A DNA stretch of 5,558 nucleotides from Verrucomicrobiales bacterium (GCA_031279715.1 JAITHY010000195.1:1-5558); one strand, 5' to 3'; shown: positions 1 through 4,992, numbered from the stretch's first letter. The notes: generated by a model not told the origin, from the sequence alone. Numbers and translations are program-made.

Positions 1-374
1 CGCCGGACGCCAACGCCATCCCTGTCCCGAAAATTGATGCCGACCTGTCCATGGACGCCGCCGCCTGCATTGGTTGCGGCGCGTGTGTTGCCGCTTGCAA
101 GAACGGCGCGGCGATGTTGTTTGTCAGCGCGAAGGCGGCGCATTTAAACCTGCTGCCGCAAGGCAAGGCGGAAAAAGACCGTCGTGTTCTGGCGATGGTG
201 GAAACGATGGATGCCGCCGGTTTTGGCGCGTGCAGCAACACCTACGCTTGTGAAGCCGCTTGTCCGAAGGGGATTACCGTTGATTTTATCGCCAAGCTGA
301 ACCGTGATTACGCGCTGGCTTCTGTGCGCACCAAGCTTTTGGGCGCCGCTGAATCAGTGGATGCGGCGGCGTAA
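1..374 (+). CDS. sdhB: Succinate dehydrogenase / fumarate reductase iron-sulfur subunit, 3' part
   Basis: This is the C-terminal 123 residues of the iron-sulfur subunit of succinate:quinone oxidoreductase, which passes electrons from the flavoprotein to membrane quinone on the cytoplasmic side. The frame is open from base 3, so the gene starts before the window. Two cysteine clusters are visible: CIGCGACVAAC (C-x2-C-x2-C-x3-C), and about 60 residues later CSNTYACEAACPKG (C-x5-C-x3-C-P). This is the arrangement that holds the [4Fe-4S] and [3Fe-4S] clusters in SdhB/FrdB. The sequence between them (AKAAHLNLLPQG, then MVETMDAAGFG) resembles the type-B enzymes of Bacteroidetes, Chlorobi and Verrucomicrobia more than the E. 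coli form. The C-terminus ends with a short Ala-rich tail. SdhC and SdhA would be expected upstream, but that is outside the window. The 45-bp spacer after the stop holds a hairpin and separates it from a convergent gene. Identification is secure; assignment to type B is inference. Confidence 0.93.
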   Translation, partial: PDANAIPVPKIDADLSMDAAACIGCGACVAACKNGAAMLFVSAKAAHLNLLPQGKAEKDRRVLAMVETMDAAGFGACSNTYACEAACPKGITVDFIAKLNRDYALASVRTKLLGAAESVDAAA

Positions 375-379
375 GGCGT

Positions 380-393
380 CCGCTGATGATGAA
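380..393 (+). repeat. Intergenic repeat element, copy 1 (CCGCTGATGATGAA)
   Basis: This 14-mer lies 6 bp after the sdhB stop. It matches the copy at 4944-4957 at 13 of 14 positions and the copy at 1644-1657 at 11 of 14. The consensus of the three is CCGCTGAYGRTGAM. This copy runs into the 10-bp palindrome TGAAATTTCA (390-399). All three copies lie between genes, so coding constraint does not explain them. Function is unknown. Confidence 0.5.
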
Positions 394-397
394 ATTT

Positions 398-414
398 CAC
401 CGCTGCAAGCGGTG
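398..414. terminator. Hairpin between convergent sdhB and phosphatase genes, possible bidirectional terminator
   Basis: CACCGCT and AGCGGTG form a perfect 7-bp stem around a GCA loop. The hairpin lies 23 bp after the sdhB stop and 5 bp after the stop of the opposing phosphatase gene, where a shared terminator is expected. The T-tract is weak: TTAGTTTT begins 6 nt downstream on the plus strand and only AAATTTC follows on the minus strand, so intrinsic termination may be inefficient. The stem could instead be part of the adjoining repeat element. Confidence 0.5.
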
Positions 415-419
415 GTACG

Positions 420-1625
420 TTAGTTTTGAGCGTTAAACTCCGCGCTGAGCAAGCAGATGTCGTCGGGGAAAGATTTTTGCTTGGTATGGATTTTGACGCT
501 GTCAATGAGGGCGTTTAAAAATTCCTCGCCATGCAAGGATGAACATTTTTGAACCAAAGCGAGCAAGGTGTCATTATCGAGATTGTTCACTTCATCATCA
601 GCGTCGAGGTCGCACAAGCCGTCGGTGAACAACAGGAGTTTGTCGCCGGGATTGAAGAGCGTTTCCTTGGTTGGATAAACAGGGTCCTCAATCATGCCCA
701 GCGGCAGCGTGGTGGCGGGAATGTGGTTGCCGAGCAGTTCCACCGTGTTGCCCCGCATATGTAACGGCTGAGGATGACCGGCATTGGCAAAGCGAATCTG
801 ACGGTTGGCGGTGTCAAGCGTGGCGTAAATGGCGGTGATGAAAATCGGCGTGGGCAGGCGTCGCAAAATTTCATGCAAACGGCGATTCAATCCTTCCAAG
901 AACAGTGTGGGGCTGTGCGCTTTGGGTGTCATTTCATCGACGATGATGCGTTGCATGGCGGTAATCAGCGCGGCGTGGACGCCGTGACCCATGACATCGC
1001 ACAGGACGATGCCTGCCTTGTGTTCGCCGATGGGGATGATGCTGAAAAAGTCGCCGCCGACCTGTCCGCTGGGGATGTAGCGGTGGGCGAATAACAGTTC
1101 ACTGTCAGCGGCGCCGGGCGGAAACGCGGGATATTCCTGCGGCAGCAAGGTGCGCTGAATTTCCGTGGCGAAGCTGAGTTCCTCCTCGATTTGATTTTGT
1201 TTTTCGGCAAGTTGTTCGGCGTATTCGCGGAGTTTTTCGTTTTTTTCATGCTCGTCAGTGACGTCGCGCGAGATGCCGCAAGTGCCGATGATTTTGCCAC
1301 TGGCATCCTTTAACGGGATTTTGGTGGTGGAAACCCATTTGACATTACCGCAGGGGAGCGTTTCTTTTTCCAACTTCGCCACCAGTGGCTGGCCCGTTGT
1401 GAGCACCCATTGTTCATCCTGGTGCGCTTCCTCGGCGTGTTCCTTGAGAAAAAAATCAAAGTCGGTTTTGCCCACGGACAGCGTGGGGTCGCCGATGCCG
1501 AGATGCCTGGCGCAAGCCGGATTGACAGAGAGAAAACGTCCCTCCAAGTCCTTGAAATAAACGGGGTCGGGGATGTTCGCCATCAGCGCCGTCAGCATTT
1601 GGTTGTCGAAGGGAGAGATTGGCAT
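420..1625 (-). CDS. PAS domain-containing PP2C-type (SpoIIE/RsbU family) serine phosphatase
   Basis: This is a predicted soluble 401-residue sensor phosphatase. A PAS domain covers about residues 8-122 (NIPDPVYFKDLEGRF near its start, GTCGISRDVTDE at its end). A charged, probably coiled-coil linker follows at about 123-158. The C-terminal PP2C/SpoIIE domain runs from about 160 to 396. Metal-binding motifs are intact: GGDF (Asp192), CDVMGHG (Asp210), FTDG (Asp335) and PDDI (Asp388/389). The PAS-coiled coil-PP2C order is that of B. subtilis RsbP, which dephosphorylates an anti-anti-sigma factor (STAS protein) under energy stress; no STAS or anti-sigma partner lies in this window. No transmembrane segment or HAMP domain is present. 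The ATG at 1625 is chosen. The frame stays open to a TTG at 1664, directly after the upstream stop, but those 13 extra residues do not look domain-like. The ATG has no clear Shine-Dalgarno sequence and lies next to an inverted repeat. It is the last gene of the symporter transcript, 39 bp after the small membrane protein. Domains are certain; signal and target are unknown. Confidence 0.93.
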   Translation of the reverse strand: MPISPFDNQMLTALMANIPDPVYFKDLEGRFLSVNPACARHLGIGDPTLSVGKTDFDFFLKEHAEEAHQDEQWVLTTGQPLVAKLEKETLPCGNVKWVSTTKIPLKDASGKIIGTCGISRDVTDEHEKNEKLREYAEQLAEKQNQIEEELSFATEIQRTLLPQEYPAFPPGAADSELLFAHRYIPSGQVGGDFFSIIPIGEHKAGIVLCDVMGHGVHAALITAMQRIIVDEMTPKAHSPTLFLEGLNRRLHEILRRLPTPIFITAIYATLDTANRQIRFANAGHPQPLHMRGNTVELLGNHIPATTLPLGMIEDPVYPTKETLFNPGDKLLLFTDGLCDLDADDEVNNLDNDTLLALVQKCSSLHGEEFLNALIDSVKIHTKQKSFPDDICLLSAEFNAQN

Positions 1626-1631
1626 AACGTG

Positions 1632-1663
1632 TGCCAAGCATAGCCGCTGACGGTGACTTGGCA
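1632..1663 (-). promoter_or_regulatory. Inverted repeat just upstream of the phosphatase start
   Basis: On the minus strand, TGCCAAG and CTTGGCA form a perfect 7-bp inverted repeat with an 18-nt loop. It ends 6 nt before the ATG at 1625. It fills most of the 39-bp spacer between the small membrane protein and the phosphatase gene, and its loop carries a GTCAGCG motif. In RNA it would occupy the ribosome-binding region of the phosphatase gene, which otherwise has no recognisable Shine-Dalgarno sequence. It could lower translation or cause partial termination. There is no T-tract, so a standard terminator is unlikely. Confidence 0.35.
1644..1657 (+). repeat. Intergenic repeat element, copy 2 (CCGCTGACGGTGAC)
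   Basis: This copy of the CCGCTGAYGRTGAM element lies in the spacer between the small membrane protein and phosphatase genes. It differs from the 4944 copy at two of 14 positions. Read in this orientation, it is antisense to the flanking genes, unlike copies 1 and 3, which follow plus-strand genes. It lies within the inverted repeat at 1632-1663. Confidence 0.45.
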
Positions 1664-1664
1664 A

Positions 1665-1859
1665 TTATTGTTTCTTTTTGGCAAACCACGCGGGGATGAG
1701 CATCAGCAGTCCGAACACCAGCAACACCAAGCCCCACCAGAGGTTGATGTTCAGCGAGCATTGATAGGCGTTGTTGTTGTTGAGCCAGCCTTGTCCCGTG
1801 AGCAGCAATCCCAGCAGGGTGAACATATAACCAATTGGCAGTCTAATATCGAGTCCCAT
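1665..1859 (-). CDS. Small two-helix membrane protein, possible symporter accessory subunit
   Basis: This is a 64-residue protein with two predicted transmembrane helices, at about residues 8-22 (YMFTLLGLLL core) and 40-60 (WWGLVLLVFGLLMLIPAWF). They are joined by a polar loop containing four Asn (27-30) and one Cys (34). The C-terminus is KKKQ, so by the positive-inside rule the tail should be cytoplasmic. The start is well supported: AAAGGA lies 8 nt before the ATG on the minus strand. The gene begins 21 bp after the symporter stop, so the two are almost certainly cotranscribed. Known SSS symporters often have a tiny membrane partner encoded next to them (YjcH/DUF485 with ActP, YhdT/DUF997 with PanF, DUF4212 proteins). 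This gene holds that position, but I do not recognise it as one of those families. An accessory or stabilising role is inference. The reading frame, RBS and helices make it a real gene. Confidence 0.8.
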   Translation of the reverse strand: MGLDIRLPIGYMFTLLGLLLTGQGWLNNNNAYQCSLNINLWWGLVLLVFGLLMLIPAWFAKKKQ

Positions 1860-1880
1860 AACATGATTCCTTTCAAAGGT

Positions 1881-3821
1881 TTACCAGAAGATGATGTTGA
1901 GGATAAGGCATGCCAGCAGCAGCAGCGTGCCAAGCACGGCGGGGCGGGCGAGCCAGTGCAAATCGTGTTCCTTGACTTTCGGTGTCAGCGAGTATACCAG
2001 ACCGGTGAGTTCGTTGTCCGATTTGTCGCGTTTGGTGAGCAGCGTGATTGTCAGTGTCAGGGTGAGACAGGCGCTGAACGAACACGCGGCGAGCCAGAAA
2101 TTTTGCGCCATCTCGCTGGGGAATACCGTCAGCGTCGCAAGCCAGCCGCCTTTGATGCCCGCCGTGCTGCCCGCCGGCAAGGTTAGCCCGTGAAACAGTG
2201 CCGAGGATAATGTGCCGCCCAGCAAGCCGAAGAAGGCTCCGTGGCTGGTGGTTCGCGCCCAGAACATCCCCAGTAGGAATGTCGCGAACAGTGGCGCGTT
2301 GACGAAGCCGAACACCAGCTGCACGATGTCCATCGCGTTGGAGTAATTACTGGCGACATAGGCGCAGGCGATGCTGAGCAAAATCCCCACCACTGTGACC
2401 ACGCGCCCCATCCACATATAGTGGGCGTCGTTCTTGTTTTTGGCGAGGTAGGCTTGGTAGAGGTCGTAAGTCCAGACGGTGTTAAAGGCCGTGACATTGC
2501 CCGCCATGCCGGACATGAACGACGCCAGCAGCGCCGTCAGCGCCAGGCCGAGCAAGCCCGACGGGCAATATTTTTTCACCAGTGACAAAATTACGCCGTC
2601 GTAGTCATTGTCAGCGACTGCGTCCTGCAAGCCGTTTCTAATGGCGCTGCTGTCGAGCTTCTGCTGACTGTCAGCGGCGAGCAGCGCGGCGATTTTTGCC
2701 TCGCTCAACTTTGGCTTGATGATTGTTTGTAGCGCGGCAGTGGTGGCGGTGGCGTTCATCCGACCGGCGGCGAATTTTTGAAATGTCTCCACCGCCGCGG
2801 GATAAGCCGACTCGCTGATGGCGACTGGTGGCAAGCGGTAATTGTCCTTGCCGATATAGGAAAGTCCGATGGCAATCATCCCCGGTAGAATGACCAAAAT
2901 CGGGAACAGCATTTTTGGCACCGCCGCAATCAATGGCGTGCGCCGTGCCGCGCCCATGTCCTTCGCTGACATGGCGCGCTGGATGACCAAAAAATTTGTG
3001 CACCAATAGCCAAATGACAGGACGAAGCCCAGGCCAAAAATAATGGCGAACCAATCCACACCCATCAAATTTGCGCTGGAGCCGCTGAAGATGGGCTGCC
3101 ACGCGCTAGTCATGGCATTGGACGCCAGAGCCGTGTCATGCGCCAAGCCCACCTTCGCCGGATCTTGCGCCACGTTGCGCAGCACTTCCTTTAACGTGAC
3201 CCAACCGCCCATGTCTTTCAACCCCAGCCATACCACCGGTGCGAAGCCGAGTACAATCATGAAAAATTGCAACACCTCCGTGTAGATTGCCGACGTCAGC
3301 CCGCCCTTCAGCACGTATATCAACACCACGCCAGAGCAAATCCACAAGCTGAGGTCGTAATTCCATCCCAGCAACTGATGCAATAATTTTGCCAGCGCGT
3401 TCATCGAAATGCCCGACGCAAACACTGTCATCACTGCGAAGCTAATTGAGTTCAAGCACCGTGTCCGTTCGTCGAACCGCATCTTTAAATATTCCGGCAC
3501 GGAGCGCGCCTTCGACCCGTAGTAAAACGGCATCATGAACACTGCAAGAAACACCATCGCCGGAATCGCTCCAACCCAATAAAAGTGGCAGGTGGCAAGG
3601 CCATACTTCGCCCCGCTTGCCGCCATGCCGACCAATTCCAACGCGCCGAGATTGGCGGACAAAAATGCCAATCCCGCCACCCACGCCGGAATAGAGCGCC
3701 CCGACAGGAAAAAATCGGCGCTGGTTTTTATGTAGCGTTTCAGCGCGAAGCCGATGCCGATGACGAATGCCACGTAGATTAGAATGATGGAATAATCAAT
3801 GGGTTGAATTTGGATATGCAT
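1881..3821 (-). CDS. SGLT-like sodium:solute symporter (SSS / SLC5 family)
   Basis: This 646-residue polytopic inner-membrane protein belongs to the family that couples solute uptake to the sodium gradient. Family features include an early helix followed by KTSADFFLSGRS (32-43), FLSANLGALELVG (53-65), the KARSVPEYLKMRFDERTR loop (104-121) and GGLTSAIYTEVLQ (173-185), which matches the GGL-x-x-x-IYTD-x-LQ motif of SGLT transporters. Later come a GLALTALLASFMSGMAG segment (424-440) and MGRVVTVVG (471-479). A hydrophilic stretch of nearly 90 residues (about 323-412) between helices is longer than I would expect. A final helix lies at about 626-645. The ATG at 3821 is chosen over an in-frame TTG at 3863 because GAGG lies 5 nt before it and the extra 14 residues look like leader sequence. 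It is the first gene of a unit with the small membrane protein and the PAS-PP2C phosphatase. Substrate cannot be read from sequence; proximity to KDG enzymes makes a sugar or uronate plausible. Confidence 0.93.
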   Translation of the reverse strand: MHIQIQPIDYSIILIYVAFVIGIGFALKRYIKTSADFFLSGRSIPAWVAGLAFLSANLGALELVGMAASGAKYGLATCHFYWVGAIPAMVFLAVFMMPFYYGSKARSVPEYLKMRFDERTRCLNSISFAVMTVFASGISMNALAKLLHQLLGWNYDLSLWICSGVVLIYVLKGGLTSAIYTEVLQFFMIVLGFAPVVWLGLKDMGGWVTLKEVLRNVAQDPAKVGLAHDTALASNAMTSAWQPIFSGSSANLMGVDWFAIIFGLGFVLSFGYWCTNFLVIQRAMSAKDMGAARRTPLIAAVPKMLFPILVILPGMIAIGLSYIGKDNYRLPPVAISESAYPAAVETFQKFAAGRMNATATTAALQTIIKPKLSEAKIAALLAADSQQKLDSSAIRNGLQDAVADNDYDGVILSLVKKYCPSGLLGLALTALLASFMSGMAGNVTAFNTVWTYDLYQAYLAKNKNDAHYMWMGRVVTVVGILLSIACAYVASNYSNAMDIVQLVFGFVNAPLFATFLLGMFWARTTSHGAFFGLLGGTLSSALFHGLTLPAGSTAGIKGGWLATLTVFPSEMAQNFWLAACSFSACLTLTLTITLLTKRDKSDNELTGLVYSLTPKVKEHDLHWLARPAVLGTLLLLACLILNIIFW

Positions 3822-3826
3822 AAAAA

Positions 3827-3830
3827 CCTC
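3827..3830 (-). promoter_or_regulatory. Ribosome binding site (GAGG) fixing the symporter start
   Basis: GAGG on the minus strand lies 5 nt before the ATG at 3821. It supports that ATG over the in-frame TTG at 3863, which would add 14 residues. Confidence 0.6.
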
Positions 3831-3835
3831 ATAAG

Positions 3836-3871
3836 GTTCTACGCAAATTTTCAGGCATGTCAATTATTGTA
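3836..3871 (-). promoter_or_regulatory. Candidate promoter region for the symporter operon
   Basis: Two alternatives can be seen on the minus strand. TACAAT (3871-3866) matches the -10 consensus at 5 of 6 and would give a leader of about 38 nt that includes the GAGG site, but it has no good -35. TTGACA (3863-3858) is a perfect -35, with TAGAAC (3841-3836, 4 of 6) after a 16-bp spacer, but transcription would then start at or inside the ribosome binding site. The first fits the visible Shine-Dalgarno better. A dyad at 3859-3880 overlaps both. Confidence 0.4.
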
Positions 3872-3880
3872 ATAGATGAC
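3859..3880. promoter_or_regulatory. Dyad-symmetric site in the divergent promoter region, possible operator
   Basis: The sequence reads GTCA-ATTA-TTG-TAAT-AGA-TGAC: two nested inverted arms, symmetric apart from a 3-nt AGA insertion. It covers the candidate TACAAT -10 of the symporter operon, which is where a repressor site could lie. The AT-rich composition could produce such symmetry by chance, and no regulator is encoded in the window. Confidence 0.25.
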
Positions 3881-3891
3881 TTTTATGCTCA

Positions 3892-3913
3892 CTTGTGCGC
3901 GCGAGTTGACAAG
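3892..3913. promoter_or_regulatory. Inverted repeat CTTGT-N12-ACAAG over the plus-strand -35, possible operator
   Basis: CTTGT (3892-3896) and ACAAG (3909-3913) form a perfect 5-bp inverted repeat with a 12-bp spacer. Allowing a small bulge, it extends outward through CAC and GTG. The right arm overlaps the TTGACA -35 of the small exported protein gene, so a bound regulator could control that promoter. The arms are short and the assignment is tentative. Confidence 0.25.
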
Positions 3914-3934
3914 GTGTGAAACTTCCCCCATTAT
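3906..3934 (+). promoter_or_regulatory. Candidate sigma70-type promoter for the exported protein-aldolase pair
   Basis: A perfect -35 TTGACA (3906-3911) is followed after 17 bp by CATTAT (3929-3934), 4 of 6 to the -10 consensus and keeping the important A at position 2 and T at position 6. A better -10 match, TATAAG (3932-3937), would need a 20-bp spacer. Either puts the transcription start within a few bases of the ATG at 3943, so the mRNA would be leaderless or nearly so. Confidence 0.5.
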
Positions 3935-3942
3935 AAGCACCC

Positions 3943-4269
3943 ATGAAAACACGATTGATACTGACTGTTTCACTATTGGCAGCGCCATTGTGGGCGCAGG
4001 ATTTTCAAGCGACGCAAAAGACCAAAGTCACGCCCACGAAGAAAAACGCAGAGCAAATGACCGCCGGCCAGCCGCTGCCGGTGAGGGCGGCAGGTGTGGT
4101 GATTATGATATCCGGGCAGGGGTTGCAAGTTATCAATCCACTCGCGGCGAAGGAAGCTGGCGACGGCAGAAAAAACGTCACCGCCAGCTATGTCCTTGAT
4201 CCCATTCCCGCCAACCATGAAGACCCGAAACCTTGCGGCGGCATCAACATTTTCGGCTGGGAATTTTAA
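3943..4269 (+). CDS. Small exported protein of unknown function
   Basis: This is a 108-residue protein that I do not recognise. It has a typical signal peptide: MKTR, a hydrophobic core (LILTVSLLAAPLW) and a likely signal peptidase I cut after Ala18 (LWA|QDF). There is no lipobox cysteine, so it should be periplasmic or secreted. The mature part of about 90 residues starts Lys/Thr-rich and polar, then has a hydrophobic stretch (GVVIMISGQGLQVINPL), a single Cys near the end (KPCGG) and a C-terminus ending in GWEF. No catalytic motif is visible. A promoter-like sequence lies directly upstream, and no Shine-Dalgarno precedes the ATG, so translation may be leaderless. The stop is 4 bp before the aldolase ATG, so the two are probably cotranscribed and the aldolase may be translationally coupled. 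Existence as a gene is supported by the signal peptide and the tight spacing. A periplasmic role linked to sugar-acid use is only a guess from context. Confidence 0.7.
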   Translation: MKTRLILTVSLLAAPLWAQDFQATQKTKVTPTKKNAEQMTAGQPLPVRAAGVVIMISGQGLQVINPLAAKEAGDGRKNVTASYVLDPIPANHEDPKPCGGINIFGWEF

Positions 4270-4273
4270 TTTT

Positions 4274-4930
4274 ATGACCAAACAAGAGTCCATTCATCGT
4301 CTGTTGAATCCCGGCGTTGTCGCCGTCATTCGCGCCAACTCCTCCACACAACTTCTCGATATCGCCAAATCGCTCGCTGACGGCGGCTTGACCGGCATGG
4401 AAATTACCATGACCACGCCCAATGCCCTGCAAGCCATTAGCGAGGTTAGCCGGGCGCTGGGAGATAAAATTTTCATGGGCGTTGGCAGTGTCCTTGACGC
4501 TGACACTGCCCGTGCCGCTATTTTGGCCGGTGCCGAGTTCGTTGTCAGCCCCATCTATAAGGAGGAAATCATTCGCGTCGCCAACCGTTACGCAAAGCCC
4601 ATTGTCAGCGGCGCCTACACCCCAACCGAGGCGCTGACCGCCTGCGAAAACGGCGCCGACTTCGTCAAAATTTTCCCCGCTGACGGTCTCGGCGTAAATT
4701 ACATCAAAGCTCTCAAAGCCCCCATGCCCCAACTGCAAATTATCCCCACCGGGGGCGTGGACGTGAACAATTGCGGTGAATTCATCAAGGCGGGTTGCGC
4801 CGCTGTCGGTGTCGGCAGCAGCTTGTTGAAGAAAGAGTTGCTCGCCAACAATGATTGGGTGGGCTTGTCAGCGTTAGCGGCACAATTTGTCGCCAACGTC
4901 GCCAAGGCGCGCGCCGAGTTGGGGAAATAA
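4274..4930 (+). CDS. eda: 2-dehydro-3-deoxyphosphogluconate (KDPG) / 4-hydroxy-2-oxoglutarate (KHG) aldolase
   Basis: This 218-residue class I aldolase splits KDPG into pyruvate and glyceraldehyde-3-phosphate in the cytoplasm. The family motifs occur in order along a TIM barrel: GVVAVIR (14-20), GGLTGMEITMTTP (37-49, with the likely catalytic Glu43), MGVGSVLD (68-75), FVVSPIY (89-95), PIVSGAYTPTEAL (109-121), VKIFPAD (131-137, Schiff-base Lys132), PTGGV (158-162) and AVGVGSSL (177-184). Length is normal for the family. The frame is open back to 4190, but the ATG at 4274 gives a standard N-terminus and removes overlap with the exported protein gene. Its Shine-Dalgarno is weak (GGGA about 11 nt upstream), which fits coupling to the upstream stop 4 bp away. 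The SPIY and SGAYTPTE variants differ from E. coli Eda (SPGL, PGIST), so the physiological substrate could be KDPGal or another keto-deoxy sugar acid. The KDG kinase next door favours KDPG. Confidence 0.92.
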   Translation: MTKQESIHRLLNPGVVAVIRANSSTQLLDIAKSLADGGLTGMEITMTTPNALQAISEVSRALGDKIFMGVGSVLDADTARAAILAGAEFVVSPIYKEEIIRVANRYAKPIVSGAYTPTEALTACENGADFVKIFPADGLGVNYIKALKAPMPQLQIIPTGGVDVNNCGEFIKAGCAAVGVGSSLLKKELLANNDWVGLSALAAQFVANVAKARAELGK

Positions 4931-4941
4931 TTTAAGCTCAA

Positions 4942-4973
4942 AGCCGCTGACGATGAAGACGTCGTTAGCGGCT
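4942..4973. terminator. Strong hairpin between convergent aldolase and KDG kinase genes, bidirectional terminator
   Basis: AGCCGCTGACGA (4942-4953) and TCGTTAGCGGCT (4962-4973) pair over 12 positions, eleven Watson-Crick and one G-T, around an 8-nt loop. The hairpin starts 11 bp after the aldolase stop and ends 19 bp from the kinase stop. It has no long T-tract: GATCATTTGG follows on the plus strand, TTTGAGC on the minus strand. A terminator for both genes is the simplest reading. The left arm contains the over-represented CGCTGAC motif. Confidence 0.65.
4944..4957 (+). repeat. Intergenic repeat element, copy 3 (CCGCTGACGATGAA)
   Basis: This copy of CCGCTGAYGRTGAM, just after the aldolase stop, is 13 of 14 identical to the copy following sdhB (380-393). 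It forms most of the left arm and the start of the loop of the 4942-4973 hairpin. Two unrelated plus-strand genes therefore end with nearly the same 14-mer a few bases past their stops. Confidence 0.5.
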
Positions 4974-4992
4974 GATCATTTGGTTAAAAACC

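Larger units (their letters stand above)
123..4951. repeat. Dispersed heptamer GTCAGCG/CGCTGAC, 16 copies
   Basis: GTCAGCG on the plus strand begins at 123, 1104, 1984, 2128, 2536, 2610, 2670, 4604 and 4867. CGCTGAC begins at 1645, 2964, 4375, 4498, 4632, 4678 and 4945. Fourteen copies are inside genes and two (1645, 4945) are between genes. For a random sequence with equal base use, about 0.7 copies would be expected on both strands together. The base before GTCAGCG is C or T in 15 of 16 copies; the base after it is not conserved. None occurs after 4951. Function is unknown. Confidence 0.7.

Noticed and set aside
774..1094. 106-residue plus-strand open frame
   Set aside because: It is antisense to the PP2C domain of the phosphatase, where the minus-strand frame has conserved metal-binding residues.
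1770..1781. GTT trinucleotide run
   Set aside because: Only four units, encoding the Asn stretch of the small membrane protein; not enough to suggest phase variation.
1913..1926. CAG/AGC trinucleotide run
   Set aside because: It encodes a short Leu run in the last symporter helix and is too short to be a notable repeat.
1653..2186. 177-residue plus-strand open frame
   Set aside because: It is antisense to the small membrane protein and the symporter 3' end, is rich in Gln/Glu/Arg as expected of an antisense shadow, and has no domain.
2671..3102. 143-residue minus-strand open frame inside the symporter
   Set aside because: It is another frame of the same strand as the symporter, is rich in Arg/His/Gly, and shows no motif.
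3822..3863. TTG start adding 14 residues to the symporter
   Set aside because: The ATG at 3821 has GAGG at good spacing, and the extra residues overlap promoter-like sequence.
3876..4199. Alternative 107-residue plus-strand frame overlapping the exported protein
   Set aside because: It has no signal peptide or motif and starts upstream of the promoter elements; the frame beginning at 3943 has a proper signal peptide.
4190..4273. N-terminal extension of the aldolase from 4190 or 4217
   Set aside because: It overlaps the exported protein gene and adds residues not expected in the family; the ATG at 4274 gives a normal N-terminus.
4244..4738. 164-residue minus-strand open frame
   Set aside because: It lies entirely opposite the aldolase, which has all catalytic motifs; low-complexity Gly/Ala/Asp composition fits a shadow.
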